The notes: a model not told the origin generated them from the sequence alone. A stretch of DNA of 64,000 nucleotides from Panaeolus papilionaceus (GCA_015501605.1 JADNRZ010000004.1:2480001-2544000), one strand, 5' to 3'. Positions 10,401 to 22,243 are shown, counted from the stretch's first letter. Numbers and translations are program-made.

Positions 10401-11467
10401 TGACCCTTCACATCATCCAATCCCGTAAAATCACGACTTCCACATCCACACGCGATCAAGCGTCAGCAGCCGCATGCCAGTGTGGTATGTTCAATTCTTC
10501 TTTTATTTTTCGTGATATTCTTCTTCCTGTCGTATCGACACTAAAATTCTTCATATAGATATGCTCGAGTCTATCATTAAATAGTCAAAAGCGGTGGTAG
10601 GATACAAAAGGGCGTTCAATGGCATACGTAAGTCACCCAGCCTCCTTCCGCCACTCATCCACGCTCTCCACGCTCATCTCATCGTGCAGTAACTCTACCA
10701 TATCCTCAAAAGGAGCCACTATCCCACTTTACCCTCCCTTTCAACATCAATCTCACACTCCCTACACAAATCCTATCTCAATCTCAACTCTCCCTTACAC
10801 CAACATAATTCCAACGCATCAACCAGCGACGAAAAGATCAGAGCCAGCACGCGCTGCGATCGGATCTGGTGATAGTGAAGATGGCTAACTGTCAGGAATC
10901 CGTGTTGAGCAGTTTTGTTCCGTTGGTGAGTATTTCCACCTATCATATGCTAGTCGTTGGATGATTCAGGAGATGCTGATGTGCCGTTTTCGTGGCCTTG
11001 GGATAAAATTTGGAACCCTTGACTGGAACGAGGGGTAAAGCCATGAGTTCGTGACATGGGTAAACCTGATTGCGTTCCAATCGCGCGCAACTGATAAGCC
11101 ATTCAATGTTGGCCATTGGATAGCATACTGAACGCCGATGATCGCTGAGAATGCATGGCTGGGTCAGGCTGGCTATTTTGACTCGGGTTCTGGGGTGAAT
11201 TAAATACGTGCCCCCTCAATTCGTTTGTGGATTATGTTGTACCATTTTGTAAGGTATGACAGGCTTGCAACTCCATTCTGATCCTGGGTTATTACCCCAG
11301 CCAACGAATCAACAACGAGGCATCTGACATCCGTCTTGAATCAGCCAATCGATAATCTCAACCTTCTGAAGGGCGTTGTCTGCAATGGGATTGTGCAATA
11401 AATAGGTCATCACTCCCACACGCTTATAAGACGGACATCCTTTGCGCGGTGAATGATCACAAACAAG
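7474..11467. repeat. Duplicated non-coding block, copy A
   Basis: From 7474 this sequence runs parallel, with point differences and indels, to 27044-30868. From about 10620 it also matches 59455-61290. The homology ends in each case at a GTPase gene, so this is the upstream part of the duplicated unit. Compared with B, copy A carries about 640 extra bases near 9655-10300. Open frames in it are short and not preserved between copies, apart from one remnant at 7760-7996. I see no gene, tRNA or satellite array in it. Confidence 0.7.
7760..7996 (-). pseudogene. Frameshifted copy of a small conserved ORF
   Basis: On the minus strand an ATG at 7996 opens a reading that parallels the 81-residue ORF at 27334-27579 (shared stretch FGASQxQRLKDxCKG). 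An indel in an A-run near 7880 breaks the frame here. The two copies share much of their residue pattern. No family is recognised. It may be an exon fragment carried along in the duplication. Confidence 0.25.
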
Positions 11468-13970
11468 ATGCGTTCACCAAAGCTGAATCCCCCATTAGAA
11501 GATCCACCATCAGTCCAGCTTCGCGCCCTGGGAGAAGGCGAGAAGGTGGGGGATGATGTCTCAGTTATTGTGTACGCTCCACATTTAAATCATCGTCCAC
11601 AACCCTAACGCGCACTCTCAGCCTAATCGGACTCACTGGGACAGGAAAGAGCAATGTACGTCGCTTTATCGCACAAATATCAGTACATGATGATTGAGTG
11701 TCAGGTACTTTCACTTTCTTTCGAAGTTCATCCAGACTCTGGGTTCAAAAACGACCAAATGGCCCAAGGTGACCAACCTCGCGATCGCCGCACTGGACTC
11801 TGGGACGACGGAAGTCTTCGGTTATCGAATGGAACACAAGCACCTTAACATCTATACAACAAAACCCATCATCCTGGTCGATACACCTGGCCTTCTCAGT
11901 GAGAAAATTTCAGAAATGGCGGTTCTGGTGCAAATCAGGAAGTGGATGAAGAAAAAGTGAGTGTTCAATGTGCCGTTAGACGGTCATTAGGTTGAGGTTT
12001 TCATATTGATATTTCTTATTACTTGGTAGCGGTGTCAAAAGCGTTGATCGACTAATTTACACAGATCGTAGCAACGATATTCGCATCTCGAACCCCAGAA
12101 TGAAGTGTTGGGAGATATTCAAAGCGCTGTGCGGCACTGAGGCTGCGAGCAGGATGGTGGTGGTTACTACGATGTGGGACCTCATGTCGCAAGCAAGGTT
12201 GGCAGCTCACAGGGATCATCGTTTCCAACTACTGCGATGTTTCCCCTGGGAGGTATGGTGGTCACTCATCTACTAGCAGCAGGTCTAATTCGCCGTCTTA
12301 ACCTAGGATGTCTTCGATTTAGAACTTAGAATCAAGAAGTTTAACAACACCTTCGACGGAGCATTGGACAACCTGCGGTCGCTTGGAAAGCCGTCGCAAC
12401 CCGGACCAGCTTTCGCGTTTGTCTTTGAGAAAGATGTTGCCATGCACTGCACGAAAGCTGGACAAATCGCACTCCCGCTCCTGTGTAACCGGTACGATAT
12501 GCTGACGGGGTATTACGATGACATTTATCTCGATATCAAATCTTCTTGGGCCTTGCGCGACACAGAGTTCAAAGTTGCCCTCTTGAAGCGGATTGGGGAC
12601 ATATGTGACGACATCCGCTGTCTGTGTAGCGACCTCTGTGACTACTCTGAGGAATACAGGGAGTTCAGGGACGAGGTCCATTTTATGTTGGATACGTGCC
12701 CCGGTGCAACCAAACAGAAGCAGGCAAATCGTAAGGAATTCAATTGGTCGGCAAGGTGGAGGAATCTCCGGGCAGAAAAGGTGCGAAATTATTGAACACG
12801 GAAGGGAATCAGGTGCTTACCATTAGCATACCTAGACGAGTGCCATACTTCCGGACTTGACGTCACTCAACTTCCTTGAAATTCCACTGCTTTCACCGCT
12901 GAAGGTGTCAAATTATGTTCTAGTCCCGAGTCCGGGTAGCCAGCGACCACATCGTCAGAAGGCGGCTATCATTAAAACTCAAGTTTTAAGTAGGGAGAGT
13001 TGGAATTCCATCTTCTCTGGTGACAGCACTCCTTCTCCGATACGGATGGAGGAGATCGCTAATGAGGACATCGTCATCCTGTACCATCCTCTTCGTCTTT
13101 GTTGAATTTTCTGCCAACATTTTTCCGTGAATGACCCAGACTTCTTGGCACCACAAGGTCAGGAAAGTCGTCTGTAAGATACATACACTCCAAGTATAAA
13201 GGATTACTCGTCGCTAACTTGAACCACTTATTGTCTTTCAGTTTATACAAACTTTCTTTCCCGAAGGGAAGCTATTTTTGGCTTCGTCTCAGTTCCGGCA
13301 TGTCCCAAATTTTGAGACTCGAGTGGTACAGGCCTTCAAAATTGTGATTCCCGAGGCAGATTTTGGTCTTGTGCTCATTGATACCCCTGGGTTCAATGCA
13401 GACAAGCTTGAGTTCTTGACTCTGAAAATTATTGCAGACGAAATCAAAGACAAGTTCGTAATGTTTCACCTGACTAAAAAATATCGGCTAACTTGGCCCG
13501 TTTTCAGATTCTGGCGCAAATTGCGATTCAATGGGTTCATTTATTTCGAGCCTGTAGGAGATCTAGATCTCGATACAAGGGAGACGATGTTGAAGTTCGC
13601 GCTCGAGATTTGTGGAAGCGAGAACTACGACAGAGTCGCGGTCCGGAATCCTACGAGCTTTTTTGACAATGACAAAGTAGCACCCCTCAAGCAGCCAGTG
13701 GTAAAGGATCATTGGAAGCCGTTTTTGCGCCGTGACGATGGGGAGTTAGATCCAGAGAGAGTTTGGTGCTTCGATCTGGACTTGGAGAGCTCCCATAAGG
13801 AAACCAGGGCTGCCATCCAAAAATACCTGTGGACCCTGGTTCGCGAGCCTCATGTTCGGATGACATCACAGCTACAGCTACAGTTGGAGCAGGGACTCCC
13901 ACTGGAACAGACATCTAGTGGGATTGCTGCACAGGCTTACGATGTGATACATAGGCAACCTAAACCCTAA
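11468..13970 (+). CDS. Double G-domain GTPase, copy A (AIG1/GIMAP- or MMR_HSR1-like)
   Basis: Nine exons: 11468-11571, 11622-11655, 11727-11956, 12030-12252, 12307-12780, 12836-13080, 13140-13173, 13242-13453, 13508-13970. They sum to 2019 nt, in phase, giving 672 residues. The first G domain has G1 GLTGTGKSN (38-46), G3 VDTPG (97-101) and G4-like TTMWD (169-173). A helical linker of about 200 residues follows. The second domain has G1 GTTRSGKSS (440-448) and DTPG (495-498), but the place of the second G4 reads NPTSFFD instead of TTHWD. Both P-loops lie on separate 34-nt exons. It is a P-loop GTPase of the TRAFAC/septin-like kind; substrate and location are unknown. No membrane segment or signal peptide was seen. 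The start is the first ATG in frame with exon 2. Donors are mostly GTAYG or GTGAG; the last intron has a weak GTTCG donor. Confidence 0.8.
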
Positions 13971-15393
13971 CGTAGTTTATGGAAACGAAGTTCAACACTA
14001 CCGAAGTACTTGTCAATATTTCGTCGTCGCTCCGATTGTTCTCGTGCTCTTACTTTACATCTCATTTCGTGTCGCGCCATTGACTCATTTCTTACTCTTG
14101 GACGTTGCTCTTTTTTCACCTTCATTCCCTTGATTTTCTGTAGGTATCTCATATGAGATGTTGCTAGTTTACGGACAATTGAAGTTTACTTTTGCCTAGT
14201 TATTGTATTTTGTCGGCTGAAAAACGCTCAGAAATAGGTGAGATTAATGGATGTGTACCCAAGAACATTTTTACGGACCTACGGATGGACTAAGCTACCA
14301 ACACCCTGCCAGTCATTATAATCCCGTTGATGTGCGTGCGACGTCTTCAGGTGTGAAAACAAATCACTCTGATGACCGGAGTAAGGTCAACGTTGCAAGA
14401 GTCGCTCTGAGGGTGCGTGTGGGTGTTTCTGTAGTTGACAGAGCCTTTATAGGGCAAGAATATAACGATATTTTGAAGCAAGCGACGCTTCCTAAAGCTG
14501 AGACGAAGACTGAGATACTGAGGTTCGAAATGTGGGCATAAAGTTCGCTGTTGTATTTTTACAGGGTTGCTGAACGAAGTACAAATTTGCTACGGAGCTA
14601 AACTACCAACTAAGGGGGGTTCGAAACGAAGCAAGAAAGCACCGAGGCGCAGCAAGAACAGTTTGAAACAAAGGAATGAACCGAAAGTGGTAAAGAAGAG
14701 GGGGGGGTAAAGTGAGGGGAGATGGGAGTTGGACGATGGAAAGAGGGTAAACGTTGAAGAAAATGATGAATTAAACGGATTTTAGAGTCCGTAGGCGCCA
14801 TGGGGTGCGCTGTTGCAAGGTACGTTGGTCGGACTGTCCGATTGGTGTTGTGGCGGCTGATGGTAATGATAAATAGCAACACGCATGATGATTTATGCGC
14901 GCCTTGAGTTGGGAAACAGACCGTGGTGACCGGGATGTGTAAGTGTCGATGCGTGAAACGCGCGTGCGTGCGTGATGATGGAATGCGAAATTAGCGGGTT
15001 TACGGGTTCAGGTGAGCGCGCTGCTCATCACCGTTGTACCCTTGCATTGAACAGTGAACGTTTATGTTGAAATATGGTCACGCACGCCACGCCGGCCTCC
15101 ATAGCGGGTCACCGTTGATATAACACGACTGACGGGTCTTCACCACCTTCCAGTTATTTATAGACACGATCTTAGCGCAGCATGTACGCAGGGTATGGTC
15201 GCTCTCAATCCAATCCAGTCATGATCGCGCTGTCCCATAACCAACCCCTTCGACTCAACATCCAACAGTATCTAACCACAGACTCTATCAATTATCAACA
15301 ATAAAGTAAAACATAATGCAAACAAGGGGCGAATCAGGGTATCAAGTATACCTCCCCATCAGACCGCACATCCACATCCACTTCACACATATG
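13971..15393. other. Intergenic region downstream of GTPase A
   Basis: No gene is recognised. The stretch 14340-14770 is related to the inside of the Mutator-like element at 33640-34060. Near 15270 similarity to the region before the D pyruvate dehydrogenase fragment (about 38560) begins. It contains an inverted LTR end fragment, listed separately. Confidence 0.5.
14962..15030 (-). repeat. Fragment of the gypsy-2 LTR start, inverted
   Basis: On the minus strand the first 21 bases from 15030 downward match the first 21 bases of the gypsy-2 LTR (TGATGAGCAGCGCGCTCACC plus T; the LTR has T there too). The following GCAC-rich tract is similar to LTR positions up to about 80. Only this end of the LTR is present. 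Confidence 0.5.
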
Positions 15394-15848
15394 TCACCAC
15401 CACCTCTGATACTTATGAATCTCTTCCCTCTCCCTACCGCTCACGAACAGCGGCTCAGTAACTTTGAAGTAAATGTCAGTCCAGAGATCGGGGGTAGTGT
15501 TTTCAGGCGACTCCTTATCCTCAGCGACAGCAGCGTCAACTTCAGCCTTGGCTTCCTTGTCGAGTTGCTGCTGGAGAAAAAAACACAAGGGGGGTGGGTA
15601 TATGCGCGTCAAAATGAACATGAAGAAAAAATGAGAAATAAAAGGTGCGGATATAGACGCGTTCGCGCATCATGATGGACCCCAAAATTGTAAATAATAA
15701 AAAGAATGAGCAACTTACCTTGAGCTCCTGCTCAGTACCGATGCCCCACTCCTCAATGTTCTCCTGCAGTCCACGGATAGGGTCTTGAGTGCTCCTCATG
15801 CGCTGGACCTCCTCACGGGTATGGTAGGTGGTTCCGGGATCGGACATA
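15394..15848 (-). pseudogene. 3' fragment of pyruvate dehydrogenase E1-alpha gene, copy A
   Basis: Two minus-strand exons, 15719-15848 and about 15394-15560, encode the C-terminus of mitochondrial pyruvate dehydrogenase E1-alpha: MSDPGTTYHTREEVQRMRS, then the C-terminal tail ending EREEIHKY. Upstream there is a splice acceptor (CAG at 15851-15849) but no earlier exons, so this is a 5'-truncated gene copy. The usual stop after HKY is changed from TAG to CAG, and the frame runs four residues further to TGA. The tail differs from copy D at several positions (for example FVSG for FMRG), as expected of a decaying copy. The full enzyme decarboxylates pyruvate in the mitochondrial complex; this fragment cannot. 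Confidence 0.8.
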
Positions 15849-16139
15849 CTGGTGACGTGGGATGAAAAAGGAAAGAAATAGACGAGGGAGGATTGGGGCG
15901 GGGGAGGAGAGAAGGGAGATTGAGATGAGATGGGAGGAGCGACAAACAAGAAGACGTTCGGCGGTGGCATAGAAGAGCGAGGGACAATCAAATGAAAGTC
16001 GGACCGGACAAGGCGAGCTAACGGAGGCAGGCGTGCGTCAAAGTACGTAGAATCGGAAAGAATTTCATGCAAAAAAAAAAGCAAAAAAGAGGAAAATTAA
16101 TCAGCGTCGTTCGATATTGACCAAAGCTCCTAAGGGTAC

Positions 16140-16735
16140 CACTGTAAACCCCATCGAGGGGTTTTACCCTCACCTAAGATTGTGGTCAAATCACCGCGGG
16201 AGAGGGGGTAACCCTCCAGACAGAAGGGGTGCGACGGCACAATGCCGCGCTGCTGGATAGGGACTTTCACTCACCTTAGTAGAGACTATGACTCACGTCT
16301 AGTGGAGGTATAAACTTACATTTAACCCTCCTACGAGAAGAGTGATTCTGCAACCGTTATTGAAAAATCAATGTGAGTAAAAAGCTCATGATTTAGGGGT
16401 TTTACTTATAACATGAAGGGGGAGATTTGCATTATATGAGGGGGTGGATATAGAAACAAGTGTTGTATTATTGTGGGAGAAAAACCACTATATGAGAAGG
16501 GAAATAGACAGTGATGGAATGAAAACAAGCGAGAAAACCAATTCTTAATGGAGGGAATTAAGGGGGTAGTACGATATTGTGGGATGGAATATCCCTGGTG
16601 GAGAGGAGGGGTTTAGAATGTTATCAATACCATAATAGACAAATAATATTGTTGGGGGGATGTGATCGAGAGATGAAATCAAGCATCAAATAGGGCTAAA
16701 AGAGGAATATCAAGGTGGCGTTACCAAATGAACAG
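16140..16735. repeat. CACTA left terminal inverted repeat and subterminal region
   Basis: It starts CACTGTAAACCC, then GAGGGGTTTTACC. Beyond this lie GGGTAACCCTCC-type motifs and runs of GGGGG/TTATATG. No gene was found before the stop of the minus-strand gene at 16736. Confidence 0.75.
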
Positions 16736-18540
16736 TTAGGCAGACGATGCCTTGGGACCGAGCCTCCGCTTCTTGCCAGCTCGTGTTTCCGCGGGTGCTT
16801 CCAATGTGTTTGCCTTTCTCTTGCGATCTCCTCCCCGGGGCGCGTTGTCATTCATGTTGAGGTCTTCATCATCGCATTGCATAGGACTTGGAGGGTGGTC
16901 GATGATGTCTCCATTATCGTCTTGGGAAGTGTGATAAGCGCCATGTTCGTTGGTTTCCGCATACATGTCGTCGTCGTCGTCATCGTCGCCACCGTGGTTC
17001 TCAACTGATGTTGAAGGGTGTGATGCAGGAAGAAGGATATCTCCGCCTTGATAGTCGTTGTCGTTGTCGTCATCGTCACCATCTCCACCATCTCCATTGC
17101 CCTCGCCTTCCTGACCCATGGCGTCGTTGACCTCATCCTCGTCGCCTTTGCCTTCGTCATCCTCCTCCTCCTCCTCCTCCTCCTCCTCCTCCTTGACCTT
17201 TTCACCCTCGTCGACATCTTGATCTTCGACGGCTCCGACCTTGGTTCCCGAGTTGGACTTCTTCTTCAGCAGGTCTTCTTCTTTTCTTCGAAGCAGAGAC
17301 AAATGATGCCTACGATTCTTGATGACAGATTGTATGAGGTCGAAAACCGGCCACCCTTCCTTGTAGCGATTGAAAATGGGCATTTCGTTCCGAATCTAAT
17401 CTGAATATTAGCACCAATAGCGACCATGAAGAAATAGACAGTGGTCATACAGTGTTAGCCAGTGAAGTGACACGTGTTCGACCCAAACTGCGGTAGGTTT
17501 GGGTCTCTGGGTCGACGCCGAGGGAGATCAATTTAAGATAAACAGATTGCTGTTGGCCAAAGAGATAAGTAAATAAATTGCAGGCAGAATTAAGACACTT
17601 ACACGAATGCGGTGATACTCGGAAGTTGGTTTATCGGCCACGTCATCATACATCTGCATTGCTTGCGCGATGTTTTTGACAACAGGGGGTCTTGGAATAG
17701 ACTTGTTTTTGTCGAGCGTGATATCTGAGTCGTTTGATTGGTTACCACCGGACCGTCGTCGCAGCGCCTCAATTTCAGCTGTAAACACGAGTTGGTGAAT
17801 AGCGATAAGGTGCTATTAAAAGAGTACCTTACCTTGTTGAGCAGTGACTTTCGCCATGAGGGCGTCAACGTCAATGAGGCCTAAGCTTTGGTTTGTATTG
17901 GTACCGCTATTATTATTAGCGGGTGCCGATTGCACTGAACCAACTTCTTCTGAAATAAAATATAGAGATTAGAATCTGAAAAACACGGATAAGTAAACAA
18001 AAGCCAAGAACCTTGTGGAGCGTTAGCTGGGGAGGTGCCCTTTGGATTCTTCTTGCCAGTCACGGTGTTTGTGTTTGAAGCCGTCGGTTCGGTAGGGCGA
18101 GTGTTGGCAGCCGCGTTGGGAGTCTCTGCAGAAGCGTCGAGTCTTGGGGTTTGGTTGGAGATCGTTGCAGTGGAAGGAGGTGCATCCGAATCGTTAGCTG
18201 GCTGGTGAGTATCTTTCTTGGGCTTCGGGCGGGCTTTGGGACGACGGGAATCTGGAGCATCAGGAGGGGAGGGCGCAGGTGCGGTATTTTCCTTACTGGA
18301 AGCGACAGAAGCGACAGTCTTCTTGGGGGGAGCGGGTGCTTTCTTGGAAGCAGGAGCCTTGTTACGGGGCGGGGGTGGAGGCTTGATGGTTGTGGAATCA
18401 TCCACAGGCTCGGCGGGTCCTTTCTTCGCGTTGGCTGCTGGCTTTGCAGACCCTGATGCGGATTTCGCGTTGGTAGACGACTTGGGGGCTGCTGCGAGTT
18501 TCTTCGACGTGGCTGCTGTAGATTTCTTCGAACCTGGCAT
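16736..18540 (-). CDS. CACTA-encoded accessory protein, unknown function
   Basis: Starts at ATG 18540. At least five exons can be joined with GT..AG introns. The N-terminus is about 180 residues of Lys/Ala/Pro/Ser-rich, low-complexity sequence. A short ordered part follows (DVDALMAKVTAQQ, AEIEALRRRSGG, then MQMYDDVADKPTSEYHRIR). An exon near 17455-17560 encodes QSVYLKLISLGVDPETQTYR. The last exon has MPIFNRYKEGWPVFDLIQSV, a long acidic tract partly made by a GAG triplet run (17158-17192), and a basic C-terminus with KRKAN and GKKRRLG, likely nuclear localisation signals. Its place inside the transposon between TIR and transposase suggests an element-encoded DNA-binding or regulatory factor, like the second protein of plant CACTA elements. 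That is inference; no domain is recognised. Confidence 0.6.
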
Positions 18541-19259
18541 AGCGTGAATAGCAGTAGAAAGGGTAGCGGGTAAAGGGGATGAGCGCTGATCTGAACAAAT
18601 AATCGTGAATGTGGAACCTACTTATATCTCAAAAACTCACCCAAGCAGGTGGTGTGGCACAGACCATCTCGGGAATCCCAATCTGAACCCAGCTTCAGAA
18701 TCCCGAGACAATTGTCGCTTCCGATGCAGGTTTGTTGAACGGTGAATACAAAACGAAGCTCCGCTGATGCAGCCAAGAAAATCTAAAATGGACGTCTCCA
18801 TCTGAGGTGAATGATGAACGGCGTTTAGAGTTTTGAAAAAAATGAACGGACAATTTTTTCCAGAGCTGGCATGCACACTATACCAGAAAAGGAGGTGTGA
18901 ACCTCATGTCCGCGTTCCCGACATTTATTAACTAAATTGTTTGATCAACCCCTCTTGAGTGGGGTTCAATATCGCTTGGGAATCTTACCTGACGGCTTCT
19001 GTCAAAATAAATAAAATCAGACTAATGACTTCATGATCGGGATTCAAACGGTTAAACCTTTAAAATTTGGGGACCGGACAGCTGGTCCCAGTACAACTGG
19101 GACCCGATGTTGATGCGGTGTTCTGTGCGGCGAAGAAATTTGCTCATGACGGAAAAAAAGACATGATCCTGCGAGAAAACGTAAGGGTCAAGGGGGATAA
19201 AGAGGTGGGCCAGCAGCGACAACAAACCAGTCTCATCCCCCCAACTATCCTTTACTGCA
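18541..19259. promoter_or_regulatory. Divergent intergenic region inside the CACTA element
   Basis: About 700 bp between two divergent element genes, presumably holding both promoters. No clear motif array was seen here. Confidence 0.35.
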
Positions 19260-19992
19260 ATGACCGAGCTTTCTATCCATTTCACTGACTACAACATCAG
19301 CACATCTGTGTTCTTCGACGGCAATGGCGAGCTCACCATTGGATGCGACAGCGACGACTCCGACACTGACAACATGGACGTCGATGAGGAGCCATTTGGT
19401 TGTGGCTGTGGAGAAAGTCAATTGTCGCACTATGACTCTGCAGGATATGTGCGCAACGACTTACCAGAGCGCTGTCGGAGGACCTGCGATGGTCCGATTG
19501 GACTGGCTGCTTTGTCGCCTGGGGGTATGATTCCATGTCTTTGCATATTGAAGGTTTAATCGGGCTAAAATTAGCTGAATTCTAGCTCGGTGTACTGTTG
19601 ATGCAGTTCATGCATTGGAAGCTGCTACCGAAGAGCCTGCGAATGGTGGTGAGTTCTGATAGTATTGACACAAATAAATGTTTGAAACTCATGTTTTATG
19701 TAGATGATGTAACCGAATCTGAATCGGTCATCAATAGCAGCATGCAGGTTGAGCCTGAGGTCGAATCCGAAGTGGCACCGCCATCTAATCAACAAGGTTA
19801 GTGCTGGGGATTCATGATCGTTTCACAAAACATGCTTACCGTCTCCGTATTTGTCTAGCAAACATCGCTCCCACGCAGATCAAGAATTTGAAGCCGAGCG
19901 AGCGGCGACTCATTCAACGTGTTGAGTCATGGGCCGACAGAATCATCGCCGCAACCCACTCACAAAAATCTGCAAAGAAAAGAAAGGTTTGA
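19260..19992 (+). CDS. Small acidic CACTA-encoded protein with C-terminal basic signal
   Basis: Starts at ATG 19260. Four exons can be joined at GGGG/GTATGA..TTCTAG, GGTG/GTGAGT..TATGTAG and CAAG/GTTAGT..GTCTAG, giving about 190 residues. It begins MTELSIHFTDYNISTSVFFD, has an acidic DSDDSDTD stretch and a Cys-rich FGCGCGES. An acidic middle follows, then PTQIKNLKPSERRLIQRVES and a final KSAKKRKV that looks like a nuclear localisation signal. No family is recognised. It lies between the two other accessory genes, so a role in transposition or its control is plausible but inferred. Confidence 0.5.
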
Positions 19993-20258
19993 TATTTTCA
20001 TTCTTGGACAATACAACACTCACGCTTAAGTAGATTCATATCAGTGTTCTTGGACAAAGTCGAAAGGTCAATGTCAGGCTAATTGAAAAAGGCAATCAGT
20101 CATGAATTCCATAGCTTATAAGTAAATCTTCATACCGTTAAACTCTATATAATTGTTCCATTTCATACATATCAGTATATAAAAAAAGTGTGCGATGAGA
20201 AACCCAAGTATCTTTGAAAATGTTGTGAGAAATTAAACTCATAAAATGTAATTCAGAC

Positions 20259-20642
20259 TTACCAAAAAAGCATGCATGTTGTCGCGTCCAAGAAATCTCC
20301 CAAAAACAGCCGAATCAAGACTGGAGCAATGGGGGGTAAAGCCGATGGGGGATTTGAGCCAGCCAGATGGGGGGCGAGGGAACTGTATGTCTGTGGCCAG
20401 AGTGTATGGTCATCGGGTCCATATCGATAATCCCGACGAACTTGCACTTTGCGATCTCCAGATAGTGGTAGGGGGATGAAGTTTTCGTTTGGGGTTGTGT
20501 AAATGAATTCCCCGATTATGGCACCAACTTTTCCGTCGTAAGGTGAAAGTGAGGCTATTTGCGAGGTTAGCACAATCATCGGGTAGGGAACCCAAGAAAA
20601 CATACCTTTTGAACTGTGATTGAATTTGAGCGTTTCTGCCAT
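20259..20642 (-). CDS. Small CACTA-encoded protein, unknown function
   Basis: The first ATG in frame is at 20642 (MAETLKFNHSSK). An intron of about 50 nt (GTATGT..AAATAG) joins to ASLSPYDGKVGAIIGEF and a product of about 116 residues that contains YRYGPDDHTLWPQTYSS. The last codons before the stop contain a good donor (TTTTTTG/GTAAGT), so one more exon downstream is possible. No known domain is recognised. The repeat array at 20812-21673 lies in its upstream region. Confidence 0.4.
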   Translation of the reverse strand: MAETLKFNHSSKGMFSWVPYPMIVLTSQIASLSPYDGKVGAIIGEFIYTTPNENFIPLPLSGDRKVQVRRDYRYGPDDHTLWPQTYSSLAPHLAGSNPPSALPPIAPVLIRLFLGDFLDATTCMLFW

Positions 20643-20811
20643 GAGCGACACCGTTAACCTTGTCGTGTAACTTAAAATGTATTAGTGAACATAAAAATGG
20701 GAGCAGGAGGACGATAACTCACGAATCTGGAAGGAAATAGGTCTTGTGTCAGAAATAAAACACGCAGTCCTGGCGGCACCATCAAGATGGGATCGACAAG
20801 CTGAGCAAAAG

Positions 20812-21673
20812 GGCGACGCAAGGTCAAACCCAGCCAGGAAACACTGGCATACCAAGGGTAACACAAAGTCAAATCCTCGGAAACGCTCAGGTGACGCAGA
20901 GTCAAACCTGGTAGTAACAACCCAAGGGCGACGCAAAGTCAAACCCTAGAGTATGTGGACTCAGGTGACACAAAGTCAAACCTGGTGGTAGCAATTTGAG
21001 CATCCAAGAGCGACGCAAAGTCAAACTCGAGGATATGTGGGCTCGGGCGACGCAAAGCCAAACCCATACAGAGGAATAGCGTCGGCACGAGTGGGCATGA
21101 GTCTGCAGGAGACGGTCTCACCAAAGCAAGAGTCACGAGCTAAAAAAATTGTTAGACGTATGATTGCGTATTGTAAGTTTTATATCTTACTTTTATCGGC
21201 CTCTGGTTGAAGAGGGTAGTGACAGGACAGACGAGGAGAAGGAGAATGATGTGGGGCATTGCGTGTCAGTGTCACACTCGATCAACAATGAATGTGTGAA
21301 GTGTGACAAACTCACAGATTTGTTCTAAGTCCCTCAGGCTCCTGCTCTTACCATCACTCATGCGCGTCCTATTGCCTCTCCTACCCCCTTCCTGCTTAGA
21401 TTTGAGTTTGACTTTGCGTCGCTCATTCTTCTGCCATAGGCGTTGACTTTGCGTCAGTCTATGCTTGCACAACGTTGACTTTGCGTCAGTTGTCTCCCAA
21501 ACTCGCTACATGTACCCATCATTGTTCTCCTACCACTCATCGTCGTATAACCTCTTGCCTCTCGTTATCTCCTCCTTGCTCTTAATATGGGTTGACTTTG
21601 TGTCGCTCATATGTTGGCTCTAGACATTGACTTTGTGTCAGTCTATGGTAGCACAACGTTGACTTTGAGTCAG
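20812..21673. repeat. Two facing arrays of a 13-bp motif (GACGCAAAGTCAA)
   Basis: Seven copies or near-copies of GACGCAAAGTCAA(AC) run on the plus strand near 20814, 20862, 20892, 20929, 20966, 21010 and 21048. Six copies in the opposite direction (TTGACTTTGCGTC) lie near 21406, 21441, 21474, 21591, 21625 and 21658. About 340 bp separate the arrays. Variants change the G of GCG to A or T. The cluster sits between the minus-strand small gene and the transposase gene. Repeated short motifs of this kind are binding sites for element-encoded proteins in CACTA transposons, but usually near the ends; here they are internal. Confidence 0.8.
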
Positions 21674-22243
21674 TTGTTCATCGACGTAATCCGCGAGTTC
21701 ACACCTGCATTACACCCAGTACGTCGTCTTTGGAGTTTTTTTATTCAAGACATGCCCTATATCTAACAATAAATTTTAGTCTTATTACTGCTGCGCATCC
21801 ATACCAATCTGAAGACTTGAATCCTGTTGGGTGGCACTCTCCGATTTTCATCCATGGCTACGCCTCCAATAACTCATAATCCAGCAGTAGTACCGAGGTA
21901 TGCCCAAATCTATACCCTATTCTAGACAATTTCCTGATGGTTTGTATTGCAACAGGTGCAGATACCCGATTGTAGTGCACTGGAAGTCTCAAGCCGCTCA
22001 AATTTTGGACCCCTCCGCTACGCAAATCTGATTTCAATACTTATCATCCACCGAATTCCTGCCACAAATCTTCCTGGTATCCAGCAATGTGCATCAATTA
22101 TATCTTTCCGATAATCCCCAAATATTGGTCCGGCTCCGTTAAAATTACGGTGTATCACATTGTAAGTTACTACGCTTTAGCACACTATAAAAACTAGGGT
22201 TGATATTCTAACCAGCCAGCAACAACATCCCCCATCACCTGAA
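21674..22243 (+). promoter_or_regulatory. Region upstream of the Tnp2 transposase
   Basis: About 570 bp between the motif array and the transposase ATG. It must contain the transposase promoter and leader. I see no further repeat or gene. Confidence 0.35.

Noticed and set aside
8033..10888. Several open frames of 65-108 codons in block A
   Set aside because: They are not kept open in the matching positions of block B, so selection on them is not evident.
16736..17404. Hydrophobic plus-strand frames (Val/Leu/Ile runs) resembling membrane proteins
   Set aside because: They are the antisense reading of Asp/Glu codon runs in the minus-strand CACTA gene.
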